NCBI RefSeq assembly: GCF_050948175.1
Contig: NW_027490112.1
Coordinates: 62,001-126,000, forward strand
DNA length: 64,000 nt
Source of the DNA: Xylocopa sonorina
Lineage: Eukaryota > Arthropoda > Insecta > Hymenoptera > Apidae
Direction: 5' to 3'
The notes under the pieces are model-generated. The model searched no databases, was not told the origin of the DNA, and saw nothing but the letters and a program-made list of their open reading frames with translations. Each line of letters starts with the position of its first letter. The first letter of the stretch is position 1. The translations under genes and the position numbers were made by a program. This document shows, piece by piece, positions 25,531 through 38,640 of this stretch.

Positions 25531-27270
25531 CATGTATACCTTGGTTTCACTTCACAAGAATGAAAATGCGACACTTCCTTGCTAGGAAATGTTGTTTGCA
25601 GATGTCTACGTATCACAGCAATAGAGCACTAATGCTTCTTAAAACGAGATGTCGTATTTCATTTCTATGTGTCGTAATAAGATATAATATTCATTGTGTA
25701 ATGTTATGTATACCTCGTATTCACTTCAGTGAAATGTAAGTGCGAAATTTCCTTGCTAGGAAATAGAGTTTGCAGATGTCTCCGTATATTAGCAATAGAG
25801 TTCTAATGCTTCTCAAAATGCGATATAGCACCTCTTTCCTATGTTTCATGATAAGATATAATATTCATTGCGAAGTGTCATGTATATCTCGTATTCACAT
25901 CAAAAGAATGTAAATGCGACACTTCCATGCTAGGAAATAGCGTTTGCAGATGTCTACGTATAGCAGCAATAGAGTTGCAATGCTTCCTAAAACGCGATAT
26001 CGCATCTCTCTTCTGTGTTTCACGACAAGGTATAATATTCATTGCGAAGTGTCATGTATACCTCGTATTCACGTCAAATGAATGTAAATGCGACACTTCC
26101 ATGCTAGGAAATAGCGTTTGCAGATGTCTACGTACCGTAGCAATAGAGTTCTAATGCTTCTTAAAACGAGATGCCTCATTTCATTTCTATGTTCCGTGAT
26201 AAGATATAATATTCATTGTGGAGTGTCATGTATACCTCGTATTCACTTCAAATGAATGTAAATGCGACACTTCCATGCTAGGAAGTAGCGGTTGCAGATG
26301 TCTACGTATCGTAGCAATAGGGTTCTAATGCTTCTTAAGACGCGATATCGCATCTCACTTTTATGTTTCATGATAAGAAATAATATTCATTGCGAAGTGT
26401 CATGTATACCTCGATTTCTCTTCACAAGAATGTAAATGCGACACTTCCTTGCTAGGAAATAGCGTATGCAGATGTCTACGTATCGCAGCAATAGAGTTCC
26501 AATGCTTCCTAAAACGCGATATCGCATCTCCCTTCTATGTTTCATGATAAGGTATAATATTCATTGCGAAGTGTCATGTATACCTCGATTTTTCTTCACA
26601 AGAATGTAAATGCGACACTTCCCTGCTAGGAAATAGCGTTTGCAGATGTCTACGTATCGCAGCAATAGAGTTCCAATGCTTCCTAAAACGCGATATCGCA
26701 TCTCCCTTCTATGTTTCATGATAAGGTATAATATTCATTGCGAAGTGTCATGTATACCTCGTATTCACTTCAAAAGAACGCAAATAATACACTTCCATGC
26801 TAATAAATAGCGTTTTTAGATGTCTACGTATCGTAGCAATAGAGTTCTAATGCTTCTTAGAACGCGATATCGCATCTCACTTCTATGTTTCATGATAAGA
26901 TATAATATTCATTGCGAAGTGTCATGCATATTTCGTATTCACATCAAAAGAATGTAAATGAAACACTTCCATGCTAGGAAATAGCGTTTGCAGATGTCTA
27001 CGTATCGTAGCAATAGAGTTCTAATGCTTCTTAAAACGAGATGCCTCATTTCATTTCTATGTTCCGTGATAAGATATAATATTCATTGTGGAGTGTCATG
27101 TATACCTCGTATTCACTTCAAATGAATGTAAATGCGACACTTCCATGCTAGAAAGTAGCGTTTGCAGATGTCTACGTATCGTAGCGATAGAGTTCTAATG
27201 CTACTTAAATCGCGATATCGCATCTCATTTATATGATTCGTGATAAGATATAATACTCATCGCGAAGTGT
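25531..27270 (+). repeat. 10-monomer unit, copy 1 (1,740 bp)
   Basis: Begins near GTCATGTATACCTTGG (25,532) and is followed immediately by a second copy starting at GTCATGTATACCTTGG (27,270). Includes TATCACAGCAATAGAGCAC, TCCGTATATTAGC, TATAGCAGCAATAGAG and the damaged landmark GCTAATAAATAGCG. Confidence 0.9.
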
Positions 27271-29010
27271 CATGTATACCTTGGTTTCACTTCACAAGAA
27301 TGAAAATGCGACACTTCCTTGCTAGGAAATGTTGTTTGCAGATGTCTACGTATCACAGCAATAGAGCACTAATGCTTCTTAAAACGAGATGTCGTATTTC
27401 ATTTCTATGTTTCGTAATAAGATATAATATTCATTGTGTAATGTTATGTATACCTCGTATTCACTTCAGTGAAATGTAAGTGCGAAATTTCCTTGCTAGG
27501 AAATAGAGTTTGCAGATGTCTCCGTATATTAGCAATAGAGTTCTAATGCTTCTCAAAACGCGATATAGCACCTCTTTCCTATGTTTCATGATAAGATATA
27601 ATATTCATTGCGAAGTGTCATGTATATCTCGTATTCACATCAAAAGAATGTAAATGCGACACTTCCATGCTAGGAAATAGCGTTTGCAGATGTCTACGTA
27701 TAGCAGCAATAGAGTTGCAATGCTTCCTAAAACGCGATATCGCATCTCTCTTCTGTGTTTCACGACAAGGTATAATATTCATTGCGAAGTGTCATGTATA
27801 CCTCGTATTCACGTCAAATGAATGTAAATGCGACACTTCCATGCTAGGAAATAGCGTTTGCAGATGTCTACGTACCGTAGCAATAGAGTTCTAATGCTTC
27901 TTAAAACGAGATGCCTCATTTCATTTCTATGTTCCGTGATAAGATATAATATTCATTGTGGAGTGTCATGTATACCTCGTATTCACTTCAAATGAATGTA
28001 AATGCGACACTTCCATGCTAGGAAGTAGCGGTTGCAGATGTCTACGTATCGTAGCAATAGGGTTCTAATGCTTCTTAAGACGCGATATCGCATCTCACTT
28101 TTATGTTTCATGATAAGAAATAATATTCATTGCGAAGTGTCATGTATACCTCGATTTCTCTTCACAAGAATGTAAATGCGACACTTCCTTGCTAGGAAAT
28201 AGCGTTTGCAGATGTCTACGTATCGCAGCAATAGAGTTCCAATGCTTCCTAAAACGCGATATCGCATCTCCCTTCTATGTTTCATGATAAGGTATAATAT
28301 TCATTGCGAAGTGTCATGTATACCTCGATTTTTCGTCACAAGAATGTAAATGCGACACTTCCCTGCTAGGCAATAGCGTTTGCAGATGTCTACGTATCGC
28401 AGCAATAGAGTTCCAATGCTTCCTAAAACGCGATATCGCATCTCCCTTCTATGTTTCATGATAAGGTATAATATTCATTGCGAAGTGTCATGTATACCTC
28501 GTATTCACTTCAAAAGAACGTAAATAATACACTTCCATGCTAATAAATAGCGTTTTTAGATGTCTACGTATCGTAGTAATAGAGTTCTAATGCTTCTTAG
28601 AACTCGATATCGCATCTCACTTCTATGTTTCATGATAAGATATAATATTCATTGCGAAGTGTCATGCATATTTCGTATTCACATCAAAAGAATGTAAATG
28701 AAACACTTCCATGCTAGGAAATAGCGTTTGCAGATGTCTACGTATCGTAGCAATAGAGTTCTAATGCTTCTTAAACGAGATGCCTCATTTCGTTTCTATG
28801 TTCCGTGATAAGATATAATATTCATTGTGGAGTGTCATGTATACCTCGTATTCACTTCAAATGAATGTAAATGCGACACTTCCATGCTAGAAAGTAGCGT
28901 TTGCAGATGTCTACGTATCGTAGCAATAGAGTTCTAATGCTACTTAAATCGCGATATCGCATCTCATTTATATGTTTCGTGATAAGATATAATATTCATC
29001 GCGAAGTGTC
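27271..29010 (+). repeat. 10-monomer unit, copy 2
   Basis: Tandem copy at offset 1,740 (10 x 174) with a handful of substitutions (for example TTTTTCTTCAC vs TTTTTCGTCAC, and one base lost in TTCTTAAACGAG near 28,771). At its end it continues into CTCGTATTCACTTCAGAAAA, whereas copy 1 at the same place jumps back to CTTGGTTTCAC. Confidence 0.9.
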
Positions 29011-29949
29011 ATGTATACCTCGTATTCACTTCAGAAAAATGTAAATGCGACACTTCCATGCTAGGAAATAGCGTCTGCAGATGTCTACGCGTCGAGGCAG
29101 TAGAGTTCTAATGCTTCTTAAAACGCGATATCGCATGTCAATTCTATGTTTCATTATAAGATATAATATTCATTGCGAAGTGTCATGTATAACTCGTATT
29201 TACATCAAAGAATGTAAATGCAACTATTCCTTGCTAGGGCATAGCGTTTGCAGATGCCTACGTATCGTTGCAATAGAGTTCTAATGCTTCTTAGATCGCG
29301 ATATCGCATCTCATTTCTATGTTTCGTGATAAGTTATAATATTCATTCCGAAGTGTCATGTAAACCTCGAATTCACTTCAAAAGAATGTAAATGCGACTA
29401 TTGGTTGCTAGGAAATAGCGATTGCAGATGTCTACGTATCGTAGCAATAGACTTCTAATGCTTCTCAAAACGCGTTATAGCATCTCATTTCTATGTTTCC
29501 TGATAAGATATAATATACATTGCGAAGTGTCATGTACACCTCGTATTCACTTCAAAAGAATGTAAATGCGACACTTCCATGCTAGGAAATAGCGTCTGCA
29601 GATGTCTACGCGTCGAGGCAATAGAGTTCTAATGCTTCTTAAAACGCGATATCGAAACTCAATTCTATGTTTCATTATAAGATATAATATTCATTGCGAA
29701 GTGTCATGTATACCTCGTATTCACATCAAAAGAATGCAAATGCGACTATTCCTTGCTAGGGCATAGCGTTTGCAGATGCCTACGTATCGTTGCAATAGAG
29801 TTCTAATGCTTCTTAGATCGCGATATCGCATCTCATTTCTATGTTTCGTGATAAGTTATAATATTCATTCCGAAGTGTCATGTAAACCTCGAATTCACTT
29901 CAAAAGAATGTAAATGCGACTATTGGTTGCTAGGAAATAGCGATTGCAG
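29011..29949 (+). repeat. Monomers shared with 35,450-36,230 and 45,715-46,140
   Basis: Contains the CTACGCGTCGAGGCAGTAG monomer (29,090), then TATAACTCGTATTTACATC with a one-base loss, GGGCATAGCG, and GACTATTGGTTGC monomers. The same series begins near 35,518 (offset 6,437 = 37 x 174 minus 1) and 45,784 (59 monomers further). The 29,7xx monomer keeps CGTTGCAATAGAG where the 36,2xx copy has switched to CGTAGCAATAGTG. Confidence 0.82.
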
Positions 29950-31844
29950 ATGTCTACGTATCGTAGCAATAGAGTTCTAATGCTTCTCAAAACGCGATAT
30001 CGCATCTCATTTCTATGTTTCCTGATAAGATATAATATTCATTGCGAAGTGTCATGTATACCTCGTATTCACTTCAAAACAATGTTAATGCGAATCTTCC
30101 TTGCTAGGAAATAGCGTTTGCAGATGCCTACATATCGCAGCAATAAAATTCTAATGCTACTTAAATCGCGATATCGCATCTCATTTATATGTTTCGTGAA
30201 AAGATATAATTTTCATTGCGAAGTGTCATGTATACCTCGTAGTCGCTTGAAAAGTATGTAAAAGCGACTATTCCTTGCTAGGAAATAGCGTTTGCAGATG
30301 CCTACGTATCGTAGCAATAGAGTTCTAATGCTTCTTAGATCGCGATATCGCATCTCATTTCTATGTTTCCTGATAAGTTATAATATTCATTCCGAAGTGT
30401 CATGTATACCACGAATTCACTTCAAAAGAATGTAAATGCGGCACTTCCATGCTAGGAAATAGCGTTTGCAGATGCCTACATATCGTAACAATAAATTTCT
30501 AATGCTACTTAAATCGCAATATCGCATCTCATTTATATGTTTCGTGAAAAGATATAATATTCATTGCGAAGTGTCAGGTATACCTCGTATTCACTCCAAA
30601 AGAATGTAAATGCGACGTTTCCATCCTAGGGGATACCGTTTGCAGATGTCTACGTATAGTAGCAAAAGAGTCCTAATGCTTCTTAAAACGAGATGTCGCA
30701 TTTCACTTCTATGTTTCGTGATAAGATATAATATTCATTGCGAAGTGTCATGTATACCTCGTATTCACTTCAAATGAATGTAAATGCGACACTTCCATGC
30801 TAGGAAATAGCGTTTTGCAGATGTCTGCGACGCGTAGCAATAGAGTTCTATGCTTCTTTAAACGCGATATCGCATATCACTGCTATGTTTCATGATAAGA
30901 TATAATATTCATTATGGAGTGATATGTATACCTCGGACTCACTTCAAAAGAATGTAAATGCGACCCTTCCATGCTAGGGAATAGCCATTGCAAATGTCTA
31001 CGTATCGTAGCAATAGAGTTCTAATGCTTCTTAAAACGCGATATCGCATCTCTCTTCTATGTTTCATGATAAGGTATAATATTCATTGCGAAGTGTCATG
31101 TATACCTCGTATTCACATCAAAAGAATGTAAATGCGACACTTCCATGCTAGGAAATAGCGTTTGCAGATGTCTACGTATCGTAGCAATAGAGTTCTAATG
31201 CTTCTTAGAACGCGATATCGCATCTCACTTCTATGTTTCATGATAAGATATAATATTCATTGCGAAGTGTCATGTATACCTCGTATTCACTTCAAAAGAA
31301 TGTAAATACGACACTTCCATGCTAGGAAATAGCGTTTGCAGATGTCTACGTATCGCAGCAATAGAGTTGCAATGCTTCTTAAAACGCGATATCGCATCTC
31401 ACTTCTATGTTTCATGATAAGATATAATATTCATTGCGAAGTGTCATGTATACCTTGGTTTCACTTCATAAGAATGAAAATGCGACACTTCCTTGCTAGG
31501 AAATGTTGTTTGCAGATGTCTACGTATCACAGCAATAGAGCACTAATGCTTCTTAAAACGAGATGTCGTATTTCATTTCTATGTTTCGTAATAAGATATA
31601 ATATTCATTGTGTAATGTTATGTATACCTCGTATTCACTTCAGTGAAATGTAAGTGCGAAATTTCCTTGCTAGGAAATAGAGTTTGCAGATGTCTCCGTA
31701 TATTAGCAATAGAGTTCTAATGCTTCTCAAAACGCGATATAGCACCTCTTTCCTATGTTTCATGATAAGATATAATATTCATTGCGAAGTGTCATGTATA
31801 TCTCGTATTCACATCAAAAGAATGTAAATGCGACACTTCCATGC
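29950..31844 (+). repeat. 11-monomer segment, copy A2
   Basis: Copy of 24,036-25,930. At about 31,844 it leaves that template: it continues GCTAGAAAGTAGCGTTTGC like 28,884, while the first copy continues GCTAGGAAATAGCG with TATAGCAGC. Confidence 0.86.
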
Positions 31845-32119
31845 TAGAAAGTAGCGTTTGCAGATGTCTACGTATCGTAGCAATAGAGTTCTAATGCTAC
31901 TTAAATCGCGATATCGCATCTCATTTATATGTTTCGTGATAAGATATAATATTCATCGCGAAGTGTCATGTATACCTCGTATTCACTTCAGAAAAATGTA
32001 AATGCGACACTTCCATGCTAGGAAATAGCGTCTGCAGATGTCTACGCGTCGAGGCAGTAGAGTTCTAATGCTTCTTAAAACGCGATATCGCATGTCAATT
32101 CTATGTTTCATTATAAGAT
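31845..32119 (+). repeat. Bridge of about 1.6 monomers copied from the 28,890-29,170 type
   Basis: Carries GCTAGAAAGTAGCG, TTATATGTTTCGTGATAAG, CTTCAGAAAAATGTAAATG and CGTCGAGGCAGTAG like 28,890-29,170. It then switches to GTCATGTACACCTCG of the 23,770 type. This short tract joins two longer copied tracts. Confidence 0.75.
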
Positions 32120-34465
32120 ATAATATTCATTGCGAAGTGTCATGTACACCTCGTATTCACTTCAAAAGAATGTAAATGCGACACTTCCATGCTGGGAAAT
32201 AGCGTCTGCAGCTGTCTACGCGTCGAGGCAATAGAGTTCTAATGCTTCTTAAAACGCGATATCGCATCTCACTTCTATGTTTCATGATAGGATATAATAT
32301 TCATTGCGAAGTGTCATGTATACCTCGTATTCACTTCAAAAGAATGTAAATGCGACTACTGCTTGCTAGGAAATAGCGTTAGCAGATGTCTACGTATCGT
32401 AGCAATAGAGTTCTAATGCTTCTCAAAACGCGATATCGCATCTCATTTCTATGTTTCCTGATAAGATATAATATTCATTGCGAAGTGTCATGTATACCTC
32501 GTATTCACTTCAAAACAATGTTAATGCGAATCTTCCTTGCTAGGAAATAGCGTTTGCAGATGCCTACATATCGTAGCAATAAAATTCTAATGCTACTTAA
32601 ATCGCGATATCGCATCTCATTTATATGTTTCGTGAAAAGATATAATTTTCATTGCGAAGTGTCATGTATACCTCGTAGTCGCTTGAAAAGTATGTAAAAG
32701 CGACTATTCCTTGCTAGGAAATAGCGTTTGCAGATGCCTACGTATCGTAGCAATAGAGTTCTAATGCTTCTTAGATCGCGATATCGCATCTCATTTCTAT
32801 GTTTCCTGATAAGTTATAATATTCATTCCGAAGTGTCATGTATACCACGAATTCACTTCAAAAGAATGTAAATGCGGCACTTCCATGCTAGGAAATAGCG
32901 TTTGCAGATGCCTACATATCGTAACAATAAATTTCTAATGCTACTTAAATCGCAATATCGCATCTCATTTATATGTTTCGTGAAAAGATATAATATTCAT
33001 TGCAAAGTGTCAGGTATACCTCGTATTCACTCCAAAAGAATGTAAATGCGACGTTTCCATCCTAGGGGATACCGTTTGCAGATGTCTACGTATAGTAGCA
33101 AAAGAGTCCTAATGCTTCTTAAAACGAGATGTCGCATTTCACTTCTATGTTTCGTGATAAGATATAATATTCATTGCGAAGTGTCATGTATACCTCGTAT
33201 TCACTTCAAATGAATGTAAATGCGACACTTCCATGCTAGGAAATAGCGTTTTGCAGATGTCTGCGACGCGTAGCAATAGAGTTCTATGCTTCTTTAAACG
33301 CGATATCGCATATCACTGCTATGTTTCATGATAAGATATAATATTCATTATGGAGTGATATGTATACCTCGGACTCACTTCAAAAGAATGTAAATGCGAC
33401 CCTTCCATGCTAGGGAATAGCCATTGCAAATGTCTACGTATCATAGCAATAGAGTTCTAATGCTTCTTAAAACGCGATATCGCATCTCTCTTCTATGTTT
33501 CATGATAAGGTATAATATTCATTGCGAAGTGTCATGTATACCTCGTATTCACATCAAAAGAATGTAAATGCGACACTTCCATGCTAGGAAATAGCGTTTG
33601 CAGATGTCTACGTATCGTAGCAATAGAGTTCTAATGCTTCTTAGAACGCGATATCGCATCTCACTTCTATGTTTCATGATAAGATATAATATTCATTGCG
33701 AAGTGTCATGTATACCTCGTATTCACTTCAAAAGAATGTAAATACGACACTTCCATGCTAGGAAATAGCGTTTGCAGATGTCTACGTATCGCAGCAATAG
33801 AGTTGCAATGCTTCTTAAAACGCGATATCGCATCTCACTTCTATGTTTCATGATAAGATATAATATTCATTGCGAAATGTCATGTATACCTTGGTTTCAC
33901 TTCACAAGAATGAAAATGCGACACTTCCTTGCTAGGAAATGTTGTTTGCAGATGTCTACGTATCACAGCAATAGAGCACTAATGCTTCTTAAAACGAGAT
34001 GTCGTATTTCATTTCTATGTTTCGTAATAAGATATAATATTCATTGTGTAATGTTATGTATACCTCGTATTCACTTCAGTGAAATGTAAGTGCGAAATTT
34101 CCTTGCTAGGAAATAGAGTTTGCAGATGTCTCCGTATATTAGCAATAGAGTTCTAATGCTTCTCAAAACGCGATATAGCACCTCTTTCCTATGTTTCATG
34201 ATAAGATATAATATTCATTGCGAAGTGTCATGTATATCTCGTATTCACATCAAAAGAATGTAAATGCGACACTTCCATGCTAGGAAATAGCGTTTGCAGA
34301 TGTCTACGTATAGCAGCAATAGAGTTGCAATGCTTCCTAAAACGCGATATCGCATCTCTCTTCTGTGTTTCACGACAAGGTATAATATTCATTGCGAAGT
34401 GTCATGTATACCTCGTATTCACGTCAAATGAATGTAAATGCGACACTTCCATGCTAGGAAATAGC
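32120..34465 (+). repeat. Copy of 23,770-26,115 (48-monomer offset)
   Basis: Offset 8,350 bp (48 x 174 minus 2), and 2,436 bp (14 x 174) from the 29,950-31,844 copy. Reproduces GCTGGGAAATAGCG, AACAATGTTAATGCG, GGGGATACCG, the GCGACGCG monomer and TATCACAGCAATAGAGCAC in order. Private changes include TATCATAGCAATAG near 33,440 and GCGAAATGTC near 33,876. Confidence 0.88.
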
Positions 34466-36329
34466 GGTTGCAGATGTCTACGTATCGTAGCAATAGGGTT
34501 CTAATGCTTCTTAAGACGCGATATCGCATCTCACTTTTATGTTTCATGATAAGAAATAATATTCATTGCGAAGTGTCATGTATACCTCGATTTCTCTTCA
34601 CAAGAATGTAAATGCGACACTTCCTTGCTAGGAAATAGCGTTTGCAGATGTCTACGTATCGCAGCAATAGAGTTCCAATGCTTCCTAAAACGCGATATCG
34701 CATCTCCCTTCTATGTTTCATGATAAGGTATAATATTCATTGCGAAGTGTCATGTATACCTCGATTTTTCTTCACAAGAATGTAAATGCGACACTTCCCT
34801 GCTAGGAAATAGCGTTTGCAGATGTCTACGTATCGCAGCAATAGAGTTCCAATGCTTCCTAAAACGCGATATCGCATCTCCCTTCTATGTTTCATGATAA
34901 GGTATAATATTCATTGCGAAGTGTCATGTATACCTCGTATTCACTTCAAAAGAACGTAAATAATACACTTCCATGCTAATAAATAGCGTTTTTAGATGTC
35001 TACGTATCGTAGTAATAGAGTTCTAATGCTTCTTAGAACGCGATATCGCATCTCACTTCTATGTTTCATGATAAGATATAATATTCATTGCGAAGTGTCA
35101 TGCATATTTCGTATTCACATCAAAAGAATGTAAATGAAACACTTCCATGCTAGGAAATAGCGTTTGCAGATGTCTACGTATCGTAGCAATAGAGTTCTAA
35201 TGCTTCTTAAAACGAGATGCCTCATTTCATTTCTATGTTCCGTGATAAGATATAATATTCATTGTGGAGTGTCATGTATACCTCGTATTCACTTCAAATG
35301 AATGTAAATGCGACACTTCCATGCTAGAAAGTAGCGTTTGCAGATGTCTACGTATCGTAGCAATAGAGTTCTAATGCTACTTAAATCGCGATATCGCATC
35401 TCATTTATATGTTTCGTGATAAGATATAATATTCATCGCGAAGTGTCATGTATACCTCGTATTCACTTCAGAAAAATGTAAATGCGACACTTCCATGCTA
35501 GGAAATAGCGTCTGCAGATGTCTACGCGTCGAGGCAGTAGAGTTCTAATGCTTCTTAAAACGCGATATCGCATGTCAATTCTATGTTTCATTATAAGATA
35601 TAATATTCATTGCGAAGTGTCATGTATAACTCGTATTTACATCAAAGAATGTAAATGCAACTATTCCTTGCTAGGGCATAGCGTTTGCAGATGCCTACGT
35701 ATCGTTGCAATAGAGTTCTAATGCTTCTTAGATCGCGATATCGCATCTCATTTCTATGTTTCGTGATAAGTTATAATATTCATTCCGAAGTGTCATGTAA
35801 ACCTCGAATTCACTTCAAAAGAATGTAAATGCGACTATTGGTTGCTAGGAAATAGCGATTGCAGATGTCTACGTATCGTAGCAATAGACTTCTAATGCTT
35901 CTCAAAACGCGTTATAGCATCTCATTTCTATGTTTCCTGATAAGATATAATATACATTGCGAAGTGTCATGTACACCTCGTATTCACTTCAAAAGAATGT
36001 AAATGCGACACTTCCATGCTAGGAAATAGCGTCTGCAGATGTCTACGCGTCGAGGCAATAGAGTTCTAATGCTTCTTAAAACGCGATATCGAAACTCAAT
36101 TCTATGTTTCATTATAAGATATAATATTCATTGCGAAGTGTCATGTATACCTCGTATTCACATCAAAAGAATGCAAATGCGACTATTCCTTGCTAGGGCA
36201 TAGCGTTTGCAGATGCCTACGTATCGTAGCAATAGTGTTCTAATGCTTCTTAGATCGCGATATCGCATCACATTTCTATGTTTCGTGATAAGTTATAATA
36301 TTCATTGCGAAGTGTCATGTATACCTCGT
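34466..36329 (+). repeat. Continuation matching 26,290-27,130 and 28,840-29,790
   Basis: After a one-monomer loss at about 34,465 this matches 26,290 onward at offset 8,176 bp (47 monomers). It then passes into the CAGTAGAG and TATAACTCG series shared with 29,081. Towards its end it enters the GGGCATAGCG and GTGTTCTAATGC type. Confidence 0.8.
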
Positions 36330-37990
36330 ATTCACTTCAAAAGAACGTAAATAATACACTTCCATGCTAATAAATAGCGTTTTTAGATGTCTACGTATCG
36401 TAGTAATAGAGTTCTAATGCTTCTTAGAACGCGATATCGAAACTCAATTCTATGTTTCATTATAAGATATAATATTCATTGCGAAGTGTCATGTATACCT
36501 CGTATTCACATCAAAAGAATGTAAATGCGACTATTCCTTGCTAGGGCATAGCGTTTGCAGATGCCTACGTATCGTAGCAATAGTGTTCTAATGCTTCTTA
36601 GATCGCGATGTCGCATCACATTTCTATGTTTCGTGATAAGTTATAATATTCAATCCGAAGTGTCATGTAAACCTCGAATTCACTTCAAAAGAATGTAAAT
36701 GCGGCTATTGGTTGCTAGGAAATAGCGACTGCAGATGTCAACGTATCGTAGCAATAGATTTCTAATGCTTCTCAAAACGCGTTATAGCATCTCATTTCTA
36801 TGTTTCCTGATAAGATATAATATTCATTGCGAAGTGTCATGTACACCTCGTATTCACTTCAAAAGAATGTAAATGCGACACTTCCATGCTGGGAAATAGC
36901 GTCTGCAGCTGTCTACGCGTCGAGGCAATAGAGTTCTAATGCTTCTTAAAACGCAATATCGCATCTCACTTCTATGTTCCATGATAGGATATAATATTCA
37001 TTGCGAAGTGTCATGTATACCTCGTATTCACTTCAAAAGAATGTAAATGCGACTATTGCTTGCTAGGAAATAGCGTTTGCAGATGTCTACGTATCGTAGT
37101 AATAGAGTTCTAATGCTTCTCAAAACGCGATATCGCATCTCATTTCTATATTTCCTGATAAGATATAATATTCATTGCGAAGTGTCATGTACACCTCGTA
37201 TTCACTTCAAAAAAATGTAAATGCGACACTTCCATGCTAGGAAATAGCGTCTGCAGATGTCTACGCGTCGAGGCAATAGAGTTCTAATGCTTCTTAAAAC
37301 GCGATATCGCATCTCACTTCTATGTTTCATGATAGGATATAATATTCATGGCGAAGTGTCATGTATACCTCGTATTCCCTCCAAACGAATGTAAATGCGA
37401 CACTTCCTTGCTAGGAAATGGCATATTCAGATGCCTACGTATCGTAGCAATAGAGTTCTAATGCTACTTAAATCGCGATATCGCATCTCACTTATATGTT
37501 TCGTGATAAGATATAATATTCATCGCGAAGTGTCATGGATACCTCATATTCACTTCAAAAGAATGTAAATGCGACACTTCCATGCTAGGAAATAGCGTCT
37601 GCAGATGTCTACGCGTCGAGGCAATAGAGTTCTAATGCTTCTTAAAACGCGATATCGCATCTCACTTCTATGTTTCATGATAAGATATAATATTCATCGC
37701 GAAGTGTCATGTATACCTCGTATTCACTTCAAAAGAATGTAAATGCGACACTTCCATGCTAGGAAATAGCGTCTGCAGATGTCTACGCGTCGAGGCAATA
37801 GAGTTCTAATGCTTCTTAAAACGCTATATCGCGTCTCACTAATATGTTTCATGATAAAATATAATATTCATTGCGAAGTGTCATGTATACCTCGTATTCC
37901 CTCCAAGCGAATGTAAATGCGACACCTCCTTGCTAGGAAATGGCGTATTCAGATGTCTACGCGTCGAGGCAATAGAGTTCTAATGCTTCT
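36330..37990 (+). repeat. About 9.5-monomer segment, copy E1 (pairs with 40,855-42,515)
   Basis: Offset 4,525 bp (26 x 174 plus 1). Includes GCTAATAAATAGCGTTTTTAG, GATATCGAAACTCAATTC, GCGGCTATTGGTTGC, GCTGGGAAATAGCGTC, CTATATTTCCTG, GGCATATTCAGATGCC, TCATGGATACCTCATATTC and CGCTATATCGCGTC. Differences are few. Confidence 0.86.
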
Positions 37991-38640
37991 TAGATCGCGA
38001 TATCGCATCTCATTTCTATGTTTCCTGATAAGTTATAATATTCATTCCGAAGTGTCATGTATACCACGAATTCACTTCAAAAGAATGTAAATGCGGCACT
38101 TCCATGCTAGGAAATAGCGTTTGCAGATGCCTACATATCGTAACAATAAATTTCTAATGCTACTTAAATCGCAATATCGCATCTCATTTATATGTTTCGT
38201 GAAAAGATATAATATTCATTGCGAAGTGTCAGGTATACCTCGTATTCACTCCAAAAGAATGTAAATGCGACGTTTCCATCCTAGGGGATACCGTTTGCAG
38301 ATGTCTACGTATAGTAGCAAAAGAGTCCTAATGCTTCTTAAAACGAGATGTCGCATTTCACTTCTATGTTTCGTGATAAGATATAATATTCATTGCGAAG
38401 TGTCATGTATACCTCGTATTCACTTCAAAAGAACGTAAATAAGACACTTCCACGCTAGGAAATAGCGTTTGCAGATGTCTACGTATCGTAGCAATAGAGT
38501 TCTAATGCTCCTTAAAACGCGGTATCGCATCTCACTTCTATGTCTCATGATAAGATATAATATTCATTGCGAAGTGTCATGTATACCTCGTATTCACTTC
38601 AAAAGAATGTAAATATGACACTTCCATGCTAGGAAATATC
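37991..38640 (+). repeat. Segment matching 42,863-43,500 after a two-monomer jump
   Basis: Shares AGTTATAATATTCATTCCG, ATACCACGAATTC, CATCCTAGGGGATACCG and CTTCCACGCTAGG (38,451 and 43,324, offset 4,873 = 28 x 174 plus 1). Relative to the 42 kb copy two monomers are missing at the join near 37,990. Confidence 0.82.

Larger units (their letters stand above)
24036..25930 (+). repeat. 11-monomer segment, copy A1 (pairs with 29,950-31,844)
   Basis: Offset 5,914 bp (34 x 174 minus 2). Diagnostic marks in order are AACAATGTTAATGCGAATC (24,164), TAATTTTCATTGCG, CGTAGTCGCTTGAAAAG, TACATATCGTAACAATAAAT, CATCCTAGGGGATACCG, the GTCTGCGACGCGTAGC monomer, and AATAGCCATTGCAAATG. Only a few single-base differences were seen. 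Confidence 0.88.

Noticed and set aside
25927..26154. 75-codon frames at 25927, 27667 and 34277, and 60-79-codon frames at 6636, 27240, 29081, 35518, 38920, 42442, 45784, 46965, 48142, 51626, 52029 and 52658
   Set aside because: All are satellite monomers in another frame. Frames of similar length exist by chance wherever a variant monomer loses the consensus stop.
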